Source: Myxococcus guangdongensis
GTDB lineage: Bacteria; Myxococcota; Myxococcia; Myxococcales; Myxococcaceae
Direction: 5' to 3'
Assembly (NCBI RefSeq): GCF_024198255.1
Contig: NZ_JAJVKW010000013.1
Span: 1 to 64,000, forward strand
DNA length: 64,000 nucleotides
Part shown: positions 51,559 through 59,700 of the stretch, piece by piece
How the letters are laid out: the number at the start of each line of letters is the position of its first letter
Position numbering within the stretch: position 1 is the stretch's first letter
Translations under genes and position numbers: made by a program
Notes under the pieces: model-generated
What the model saw: the letters and a program-made list of their open reading frames with translations, nothing else
Database searches by the model: none
What the model was told of the DNA's origin: nothing

Positions 51559-51685
51559 TGCAACGACGGTGCCGGGGTGTTTCAGGCCGCATCCCGCGTG
51601 ATTCAAGGAGGATGAAACAGCCAGGCCCGCACGTTTGACACGTCAGTCGTCGCAGCGGACGTGTCAGCGAGACGGATGACACGTC
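51559..51685 (-). promoter_or_regulatory. geosmin synthase upstream element shared with HMG-CoA reductase
   Basis: Block 1 at 51589-51614 (26 bases, + strand beginning GCATCCCGCGTGATTC, ending GGAGGATG) matches 53103-53128 with one mismatch. Block 2, TGCAACGACGG at 51559-51569, matches TGCAACGATGG at 53073-53083. Both pairs are separated by exactly 19 bases. TGACACGTCA lies at 51636-51645, an inverted GACGTGTCA at 51658-51666 and another TGACACGTC at 51677-51685. The 26-base block has CATCC/GGATG dyad ends. This should be a common promoter/operator. Confidence 0.7.
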
Positions 51686-51708
51686 CGTCGGAGCGGGTCG
51701 TCACGGCG

Positions 51709-53037
51709 TCAGACGCTGGTGCCGGTCGCGGCGGCGGCATCCTCCGCGGGGAGGTTCGCCAGCAGCTCGCGGGCCTTCTCCACCTTCACGTGGCCCGCCT
51801 TCACCAGCAGGTTGGCGATCTTCTCCACCCAGTCGCCGCGCGCGCCGGCCGTGACCGCCACGCAGCGCGCGTGCATCGCCATGTGGCCCTTCTGGATGCC
51901 CACGCTTCCCAGCGCCCGGAGCGCCGCGAAGTTCTGCGCCAGGCCCACCGCCGCGAACACCATGGACAGCTCGCGCACCGAGGTGGTCCGCATCAGCTTG
52001 AGCGCCATCTGCACGCCTGGGTGGAGCTTGATGGGCCCGCCCACCGTGCCCAGCGCCAGGGGCAGCTCGATGCGCCCCACCAGGTGCCCCTCCTCCAGGT
52101 ACCAGGTGGAGAGCGGCCGGTACTGCCCGCTGCGACAGGCGAAGGCGTGCGCGCCGGCTTCGATGGCGCGCCAATCCTGGCCCGTCGCGATGGCCACCGC
52201 GTCGATGCCGTTCATCACGCCCTTGTTGTGCGTGGCCGCGCGATACGGGTCGGCCTCCGCGAAGCGGCTGGCCTGGGCGATGCCTTCGGCGATCTCCTCG
52301 GCCGGCATCTCGAAGTCCGCCAGCAGCGGCACGGGGATGCGGCAGATGGCGCGCGCCAGCCGCCGGTCCGCCAGGTTGGAGAGGATGCGCAGGTACACCT
52401 TGCCGCCGGTGAGCTGCTCGATGAGCGGCGCCACGCCCTCCGCCATGGTGTTGATGAGGTTGGCCCCCATCGCCTCCTGCGTGTCGACGATGAGGTGGAC
52501 GATGAGCAACGGCTCTCCGCACGGGCCCTCGGGGGCCGGCAGCACGCGCACCTCCACGTCCTTGGCCCCGCCGCCGCGCGCCACCATGGCCGGGTGGAAG
52601 CTGTTGGCCAGCGCGAGCAGTTGCTCCTTGTGCGCCAGGAGGTGCTCGGTGGCCACCTGCGGGTCGCCGTAGCGTGACACCTGCACCTGGCCAATCATCA
52701 GCGAGGGGTCCGCCTCGGCAGTGAAGCCACCGGACTCGCGGACAATCTTCGCGGCGAAGGACACGGCGGCCACCACGGACGGCTCCTCCACCGCCATGGG
52801 CACCAGGTAGTCGCACCCGTTGACCTGGAGGTTGAGGCCCAGGCCCAGCGGCAGGGAGAACGTCCCCACCGCGTTCTCGATCATCTGGTTCGCCAGGACA
52901 GGCTGGAGCGCTTCCGTGCCCAGCAGTTGCCGCAGGTCCTCGGGCTGTAGCCCGAACATGCGCGAGAGGTGCGCGTGGCGCTCCTCCATCGCCAGCTTGT
53001 GGAACCTCGGGAGCCGGGAGGTCACGGTGTCAGACAT
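51709..53037 (-). CDS. mvaA: hydroxymethylglutaryl-CoA reductase, class II
   Basis: A 442-residue class II HMG-CoA reductase linking HMG-CoA and mevalonate with NAD(P)H. The catalytic signatures are present: ENAVGTFSLPLGLGLNLQV (Glu), the dinucleotide loop DTQEAMGANLINTMAEGVA, THNKGVMNGIDAVAIATGQD (Lys and Asp), and GIQKGHMAMHARCV (His). Start 53037 has AAGGA upstream; an earlier in-frame start is unsupported. In myxobacteria the mevalonate pathway feeds isoprenoids. Placed 228 bases upstream of geosmin synthase and sharing its upstream element, it probably raises precursor supply for the terpene. Confidence 0.92.
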   Translation of the reverse strand: MSDTVTSRLPRFHKLAMEERHAHLSRMFGLQPEDLRQLLGTEALQPVLANQMIENAVGTFSLPLGLGLNLQVNGCDYLVPMAVEEPSVVAAVSFAAKIVRESGGFTAEADPSLMIGQVQVSRYGDPQVATEHLLAHKEQLLALANSFHPAMVARGGGAKDVEVRVLPAPEGPCGEPLLIVHLIVDTQEAMGANLINTMAEGVAPLIEQLTGGKVYLRILSNLADRRLARAICRIPVPLLADFEMPAEEIAEGIAQASRFAEADPYRAATHNKGVMNGIDAVAIATGQDWRAIEAGAHAFACRSGQYRPLSTWYLEEGHLVGRIELPLALGTVGGPIKLHPGVQMALKLMRTTSVRELSMVFAAVGLAQNFAALRALGSVGIQKGHMAMHARCVAVTAGARGDWVEKIANLLVKAGHVKVEKARELLANLPAEDAAAATGTSV

Positions 53038-53072
53038 GTTGTTCCTTCGGTGCAGAACCGCGCTCGAGCCTC

Positions 53073-53179
53073 TGCAACGATGGCGCCATGCCGCGCCGGA
53101 CTGCATCCCGCATGATTCAAGGAGGATGCGCCCGCCGAGTGGCTCGGTTGACGCGTCAACGCCGGGGGCTGACACGTCA
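53073..53179 (-). promoter_or_regulatory. HMG-CoA reductase upstream element (shared architecture)
   Basis: Second copy of the two-block element: TGCAACGATGG at 53073-53083 and the 26-base block at 53103-53128, 19 bases apart. TGACGCGTCA (53149-53158) and TGACACGTCA (53170-53179), both ten-base near or full palindromes, lie further upstream. The gene start is 36 bases beyond block 2. Confidence 0.7.
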
Positions 53180-53279
53180 AGTCACCGAATCACAGACAAG
53201 TCACTCGCACTGGCCGCGTCGGGGCACTGCCGGCCTCGACTGTCAAGGCAGGATGGGTGCCATCTCACGGCGGACAGGC

Positions 53280-53984
53280 TCAGCGCTGTTCGTCAGGCCC
53301 TGCATCGTCCCGCTCCAGGCCACCAACGCCCAGCCCCGCGCCCAGGCCCAGGCCACCACCCGCGGCGCCGCCCATTCCTCCTCCGCCCCCACCCCCGCCT
53401 CGACCACTCCCGCCCTCCTTGCTTCCGCCCTTGCCACCACTCGAGACGGTCCGCAGCGGGCCTTGCTCTGGGATGTCCAGTGACGGGGGGATGGGCTCCA
53501 GGTCCAGGGCCTGACGAATGAACCCGCGCAGCGACACCACCAATTCGAGCGTCCGCACCGGCCGGCCGGCGACCATGTCGCGCGCGGCCCGCGCCGCCAG
53601 GGACACCTGCTCTTCGGTCCCCAGCAGGAGCACATCCGACAGCGCCGCCTCCACGGCATCGCGGATGCGCCGCCGGCGCTCGGAGGCCGAGTCGGGCGCC
53701 GACACCTCCTGCCCCGAGGCGGCCGCCTCCTCCGCCCGGCGGCGCAGGTCGCGCAGATGGGTGGGGTCCACCTCCAGCTCCCCCGTGAACGAGCCGCCCA
53801 GCGTCTTGTAGGCGGCGATCAGCGTCTTGAGCCGCTCGTTGATCTGCCGGTTCTCGCGCTCGCGCCGACGCTGGACGGTCTGCATCAGCAGCAGGCGAAT
53901 GCTCACGGCCACCAGCGACACCACGACCAGCCCCAGCAGGGTGGTGAGCACCGCACTCCAGGAGCTGAAATCGAGATTGCGCAT
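53280..53984 (-). CDS. membrane-anchored protein with Gly-rich tail, unknown function
   Basis: A 234-residue protein. One transmembrane helix near the N-terminus (SAVLTTLLGLVVVSLVAVSI) is followed by a basic coiled-coil-prone region (QRRRERENRQINERLKTLIA) and a helical domain (RRRRIRDAVEAALSDVLLLG, ARAARDMVAGRPVRTLELVV). The last 50 residues are almost only Gly with Ser, Lys and Leu. It is probably an inner-membrane protein with a cytoplasmic domain. It stands between the terpene and NRPS operons on the same strand with no visible link to either. Confidence 0.55.
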   Translation of the reverse strand: MRNLDFSSWSAVLTTLLGLVVVSLVAVSIRLLLMQTVQRRRERENRQINERLKTLIAAYKTLGGSFTGELEVDPTHLRDLRRRAEEAAASGQEVSAPDSASERRRRIRDAVEAALSDVLLLGTEEQVSLAARAARDMVAGRPVRTLELVVSLRGFIRQALDLEPIPPSLDIPEQGPLRTVSSGGKGGSKEGGSGRGGGGGGGGMGGAAGGGLGLGAGLGVGGLERDDAGPDEQR

Positions 53985-54065
53985 GCACGCCCACCCAGGG
54001 AGGAGGAGACCGGCTCAGGGTCATCCAATCCGCCCGCCATGGCAACGGCGGCCATGCGACGCGAG

Positions 54066-55265
54066 TCACCAGGTGAGCGGCAGCGCGTGCACGCCGAGCA
54101 GGTTCTCGTCCTTCTTGAAGCGGATCTCCTCCAGCGGCACGGCCAGCCGCAACGTGGGGATGCGCTGGAAGAGCGTCTTGAACACCACCTCGAACTCGAT
54201 GAGGGCCAGCGCGCGCCCGGTGCACAGGTGGATGCCATGGCCGAAGGCGAAATTGCGGTGCGCCTCCCGGTGGAGGTCCAGGCGGTCCGGCGCCTCGAAG
54301 ACCGTGCCATCGCGGTTGGCGGAGTCCGGCTGCGCGAGGACCCCCTCGCCCGCGCGGATGAGCTGGCCGCCCACGGTGACATCCGCCGTGGCGACGCGCT
54401 GCCGGGCAAGATGCGAGACGTTGACGAAGCGCAGGAGCTCCTGGACCGCCGCGGTGATGGCGGCGGGGTCCTCCATCTCCCTGAAACTCGCGAGCTGCTC
54501 GGGGTTGAGGAGCAGCGCCAACGTCCCCAGCCCGAACATGTACGCCGAGGGTCCGTGCCCGGCGTAGTACAGCGCGTGGAACAGGGAGGCCGCATCCGGC
54601 GGGCTCAGCTTCCCCGTCGCGACCTGCTCCGTGACGACGCGACCGATGAGCGTGTCCCCAGGCTCACGCAGGTTCGCCTCCACACACCGCAGGAAGAAGT
54701 CATCCAGCGCCGTCAGGGCCGCCCTCGCCTCCTCGCGGGAGGACGCACGGGAGCCAACGGTCCGACTGAGGCCATGCAGGTCCTCGGCGCCGTCCCGAGG
54801 CACGCCGAGCAGGTCGCCAATCACTTGCAGGGCCACGGGGAGCGCGAACGCCGACATCAGGTCCGCGGGCTTCGGGCCCGCCAGCATCGCGTCGAGCGCC
54901 GCGTCCACGGTGGCCTGGATGCGTGGCCGCAGGGCCTCCATCCGCCGGGGCATGAACTCCTGCACGAGCATGGCCCGCTGCGCCCGGTACTCCGCATCCG
55001 GGCGGAGGAAGAAGGCCAGCGGCCTGCCCTGTCGTGCCGCGGACGCGGGCGACAGGTGCGGGAACCCCGGCAGCGTGGAGTCCGCGACCCACCGAGGGTC
55101 TCCCAGCACCGTCAACACGTCGGAGTAGCGGCTCACCAGCCACGACGTGTTTCCGTCCCACAACTTCACGGGGCACACCGGGGCCTCCTGCCGCAGCCGC
55201 TCGTACTCAGCGGGAGGCTCCAGCGGGAGGCTCCAGTCCTTGGGGAAGGGATAGGAAGGGCGCAT
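54066..55265 (-). CDS. cytochrome P450 of the NRPS operon
   Basis: A 399-residue soluble bacterial P450. The haem loop FAFGHGIHLCTGRALA has its Cys ligand at 348, and ELLR (276-279) is the K-helix ExxR. The I-helix reads YYAGHGPSAY (233-242) in place of the usual AGxxT: the conserved acid and Thr are absent, with Ser240 the only hydroxyl nearby. Proton delivery, and so the reaction, may be unusual. The ATG overlaps the last base of the upstream NRPS stop, so it is coupled to that operon and likely oxidises the peptide, possibly while bound to the carrier protein. Confidence 0.88.
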   Translation of the reverse strand: MRPSYPFPKDWSLPLEPPAEYERLRQEAPVCPVKLWDGNTSWLVSRYSDVLTVLGDPRWVADSTLPGFPHLSPASAARQGRPLAFFLRPDAEYRAQRAMLVQEFMPRRMEALRPRIQATVDAALDAMLAGPKPADLMSAFALPVALQVIGDLLGVPRDGAEDLHGLSRTVGSRASSREEARAALTALDDFFLRCVEANLREPGDTLIGRVVTEQVATGKLSPPDAASLFHALYYAGHGPSAYMFGLGTLALLLNPEQLASFREMEDPAAITAAVQELLRFVNVSHLARQRVATADVTVGGQLIRAGEGVLAQPDSANRDGTVFEAPDRLDLHREAHRNFAFGHGIHLCTGRALALIEFEVVFKTLFQRIPTLRLAVPLEEIRFKKDENLLGVHALPLTW

Positions 55266-56776
55266 CAGGGTGCGCCTGTCCGGTCGAGCCGGGCGGCGAT
55301 GCCCGCCACGGTGGGATGCTGGTACAGCTCACGCAAGCTGAGGTCCTGGCCCATTTCATTCCGGATGCGGACCGCGACTTCGACGAGTTGCAAGGAGTGG
55401 CCGCCGCGCAGGAAGAAGTCGTCGTCCGGAGCGACCGAGGCAACCCTCAGCACGTCCGCGAAGATGCGGCTGAGGTGTCGTTCCCTCCCCTCCGGCGGCG
55501 AGCGTGGAAGCGATGCACGCGCATCGGGAGTCGCCGCCCGCAGGACTTCTTCGTGGGCCGCGAGCAGCCCTTCGATGAACACCGAATCGAAGAGACTCTC
55601 ATCGTATTCGGCCCACACGGTGAACGCGCCGTCAGAGCGCTCCTCCACCCGAACGGTGAGCTCGAACTTCGCGGAGGGGAGGTCCAGCAGAAGCTCCGTC
55701 ACCTCGCAGTCGTGCAATGCCAGGGCGCCCGCCGTGCCCACGGGATGGTAGGCGAAGTTGACCTGGACGACGGGGGACCGCGTCGGGTCTCTCGGCGGGC
55801 GCAGGTCCGCCACGAGCTGCTCGAAGGGCAGGTCCTTGTGCGCATAGGCCGCCGCCGTGGCCGACGCCACCCGGGTGAGCAGCGCGCGGAGGTCGACGTC
55901 GCCGCGCAGGTCCACCTGGAGCACCACGGTGTCGACGAAGAACCCGAGCACCCGCTCGACCTCGGGCAGGTCCCGGTTCGCCACGGCCAGTCCGAGCAGC
56001 ACCTGCTCGCGTCCCGCCCGGTGCCCGAGCACCCTGCCGCACGCCGCGGCCAGCACCGTGAACACCGTCTGCCGCTCGGCGCTCGCGAGGGCACGCACCC
56101 CCTCGGCGACGCCAGCGGGCAGCACCCGATGCATGCGCCGTCCCCGCCCCAGCACGGGACGCGGAGGGACGAGGTCCAGGAACAGGGGGACCCCCGACAG
56201 CTGCTCCCTCCACCAGCGCGACAGCGACTCGCGCCGCTCGGCGGTGAGCTGCTCGCGCTGCCATGCGGCCCAGTCCACGTACTGCACGGGCAGCTCGGGC
56301 AGGACCGCGGACTGCCCCGCGAGCGCCGCGCGATATGCGAGGGCCAGCTCCTCGGTGAACACCTGGAGCGAGGTGCCGTCCGCCGCCAGCAGGTGCACGG
56401 CGAGGACGAGGAAGTGCGTCCGGGGCGTCAGTTGCATCACGGTGAGCCGCAGCAAGGGACCCTGCTCCAGGTCGAACGGCCGAGCCGCCTCCTCGTACGC
56501 GAGTCGCAGGGCCTCGGCTTCTGTCGCGACCTCCAGGACGCGCACATGCGCGTGCCCGGCCTCGGAGACCTGCTGCTGCGTCCCCAGCGGGAAGACGGTG
56601 CGCAGAGGCTCGTGCCGGGCCACCAGCACGTCCAGGGCCTCCCGCAGGGCTCGTGAATCCAGGGGCCCGGTGACACGGTGGCAGCGAACGGTGGCGTGGG
56701 CCGCGCCGGTGGGGTCCATCCGGTGCAGGAAGCACAATCGCTGCTGGGCGAACGACATCGGGAACGCGGTCGTCAT
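55265..56776 (-). CDS. NRPS subunit: atypical condensation domain plus carrier protein
   Basis: A 503-residue stand-alone C-T didomain. The C domain opens MSFAQQRLCFLHRMDP and retains VLGFFVDTVVLQVDL and PFEQLVADLRPPRDPTRSPV. The catalytic HHxxxDG is HLLAADG (128-134), with the essential second His replaced by Leu129. The carrier site is FFLRGGHSLQLVEV with Ser461. There is no adenylation and no thioesterase. The domain may therefore be non-condensing, such as a docking platform like the X domain that recruits P450s in glycopeptide NRPSs, or a divergent catalyst. Its start overlaps the main NRPS by four bases; the P450 follows directly. Confidence 0.85.
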   Translation of the reverse strand: MTTAFPMSFAQQRLCFLHRMDPTGAAHATVRCHRVTGPLDSRALREALDVLVARHEPLRTVFPLGTQQQVSEAGHAHVRVLEVATEAEALRLAYEEAARPFDLEQGPLLRLTVMQLTPRTHFLVLAVHLLAADGTSLQVFTEELALAYRAALAGQSAVLPELPVQYVDWAAWQREQLTAERRESLSRWWREQLSGVPLFLDLVPPRPVLGRGRRMHRVLPAGVAEGVRALASAERQTVFTVLAAACGRVLGHRAGREQVLLGLAVANRDLPEVERVLGFFVDTVVLQVDLRGDVDLRALLTRVASATAAAYAHKDLPFEQLVADLRPPRDPTRSPVVQVNFAYHPVGTAGALALHDCEVTELLLDLPSAKFELTVRVEERSDGAFTVWAEYDESLFDSVFIEGLLAAHEEVLRAATPDARASLPRSPPEGRERHLSRIFADVLRVASVAPDDDFFLRGGHSLQLVEVAVRIRNEMGQDLSLRELYQHPTVAGIAARLDRTGAP

Positions 56777-59700
56777 CCGCGAGGCAACCTCTTGATGGTG
56801 GGCTTCGCGACCGGGGCCTCTGCGAGCGCATGGGCGAGCTGCGCGAGGGTCGGCCCGGTGAGAATCGTGGCGAGCCCGACCTCCCGCCCCACCATCCGGC
56901 TCAACCGCGAGGCAAGCCGCATCGCCTGCAATGAATGCATGCCGAGCGCGAGCAGGCTCTCGTGCACATCCACCCGACTCACGCCCAGAAGCTCGGAGAC
57001 CACCGCCGCGACGCGGACCTCGGTCTCCGTCCTCGGCGCCGTGTAGGGCGCGTCTGGGCGCCGGTCCGTCGTGGGCAGCCGCGAAGCATCCACCTTCCCG
57101 TTCGCGGTCAGCGGCCAGGACTCCAGGACGATGACCTCCGACGGCACCAGATGCGCCGGCACCCTGCGCGCCAGGTCCTCGCGCACCGCCTGCGCCGACA
57201 CCGCGCCCGCGCCCCGTGCCACGACATAGCCCACGAGGCGAGCCTCCCCGCCACGCGAGTCGACCCGCGCGAGCGCATCCACCACGCCGGGATGCGCGGA
57301 CAAGGCGGCACGCACCTCGGCCAGCTCCACCCGGACACCCCGGACCTTCACCTGCTCATCACGGCGGCCCAGGAACTCGATGACGCCTCCTGGCAACCAC
57401 CGGGCCAGGTCCCCACTGCGATAGAGCCGCGCCCCCGGCTGTGTGCCGAAGGGGTCCGGGACGAATCGCTCGGCGGTGAGGCCCGGCTGGTCGCGGTAGC
57501 CTCTCGCGACACCGGCCCCACCGATGCAGAGCTCCCCCACCGCGCCCGGCGGAGCCACCTGCCCGTGCGCGTCGAGCACCACCAGGTCCGTGTTGAACAG
57601 CGGTCGCCCGATGGGCACGTGGGTGGCTTCGGCGTCGACCCCGTCGTCCAGCCTGTGCCCGCTGACCATGACGGTGGCCTCCGTGGGGCCGTAGCCGTTC
57701 GTGACCTTCGTGAAGCCCTCGCGCTGGAGCGCGCGGAACGCCTCCACGGGGAACACATCCCCGCCCACCACCACGCGGTCCAGGGCCGCGAAGGCCTCCG
57801 GTGCGTCGGCCGCCAGCCGGGGCAGCACCACGGGCGCAATCACCGCATGCGTGATGCGCTGCTCAACGAGACAGCGCGCCAGCCCCGGCACGTCCCAGCC
57901 CGCCGGGAGGAAGTGGACAGCCGCGCCGTTGAGCAGCGCGCCCCAGACCTCCAGCACCGAGATGTCGAAGGTCACCGAGGCCATCGCCAGCATCGTCTTG
58001 CCGGGGCCCAGGTCCTCGGCCAGGGCTGTCCGGTGCAGCAGTGACACGACCGAGTGATGCTCGATTTGAACGCCCTTGGCCCTGCCCGTCGACCCGGACG
58101 TGTAGAGCACGTAGGCGAGGTCCGATGGACTCCCCTCCGGCAGCCGCCCGGACGACGCTGGCGGCAGCGCTCCCAGCACGACGGTGGGCAGCCCCTCGAG
58201 TCGCCCCTCCAACGCCGCCGTGGTGACGAGGGCGCGGGCCCCAGCCTCCTGCATGAGCGGCTCCAGCCAGGCCGCGGGAGCACCTGGGTCCAGCGACAGG
58301 AAGGCCGCCCCCGCCATGAGGACTCCCAGCTGGGCCACGACCAGCTCTTCCGAGCGGGGGATGCACACCGCCACGAGCGCCTCCTGGCCGACGCCCAGGT
58401 CGCGCAGGTGGTGCGCCAGGTGCTCCGCCCGGCGCGCCAGCCCGGCATAGGTCAGCACGTGGTCGCCGGACCTCACCGCGGGAGCGTCGGGCGCGTGTCG
58501 GGCCCACTGGGCGAACACGTCGTGCACCCGATACGACGGAGCCTCCTGGCGAGCCCCCACGCTGACGAGCGCGCGCCGGTCCGCGTCGCTCAGCAGCGAC
58601 AGCCTGGACACGCGGGTGTCCGGCGCGTCGACGATGGAGCGCAATACCTGCTGATACGCGGACAGCATGCCGGTGATGAAGAAGTCCTCGAAGAGGTCGG
58701 AGTCGAACTCCCACGAGAGCAGGATGCCGCTCAGGCAAGCGCGAGGACTGGAGCGCACGGGGGCCTCCGAGCGCGGGATGCTCACCACGTCCCCTGCCAG
58801 CCGTTGGATGTGCCCCGGCTCGGCGTAGAGCGGCACCGCGACGACGGACAGCTCGAACTTGGCCGAGCCGTTGCCCAGCCCCTCCACGAAGGAGACGTCG
58901 AGCGGTGACGCCTCGAGCGTGCCCAGCGACGAGTCGTGGAAGTTGAACATCGTCTGTATCAACGGATTGAAGCCCCCCTGATGCCGCGCGGGCGACTGCG
59001 CGAAGATCTGCTCGTAGGGCAGCTCCTGGTGGTCATAGACCTCCAGCGTGGTGCGCCGCATCCGCGCCAGGAACGCCTCGAACGAGGGGTCCCCCTCCAG
59101 CCGGCCCCGCAGGACGACGGTGTTGATGAACATGCCCAGCATGCCCTCGGTGTCCTGCCAGCGCCGGTTGGCGACCGAGGAGCCGACGAGCACATCCTGG
59201 GAGCCGGTGTACCGGTGCAACAGGACGAAGAACGCGCAGAGGAGCGTGGTGAAGAGGGACGTGTTGTTGCGGTCCGCCAGGGCCTGGAGGCGACGCGCGA
59301 GTTCACCGTCCAGCTCCACCCGGGGCGCCACCCCACGAAACCGTCTTCCATGCGGAGCCACGCGGCGGGGGAGCTGGAGCAGCGTCTGTGCGCCCTCCAA
59401 CTCCTGACGCCAGAAGCGGCGCTGCGCCTCGGCGGCCTCGGTCCCCACCCACTCGCGCTGCCAGCGCGCGTAATCGGAGTACTGCACCGCCAGCGCCGGG
59501 CGCCGCACCTGGCCATGGCGGACGTGCTCGGCGTAGCCGTTGAGCAGCTCTCGCACGAAGACGTTGAAGGACCAGCCGTCGTGCACGATGTGGTGCTCGA
59601 CGTGCACGAACAGGTGCTCCCGTGCACTCAGTCGCAGCAGTCGCCAGCGGAAGGGCCGGCCCTCGGCGAGCGCGAACGGAGCCTGCACCGCGTCCCTGAC

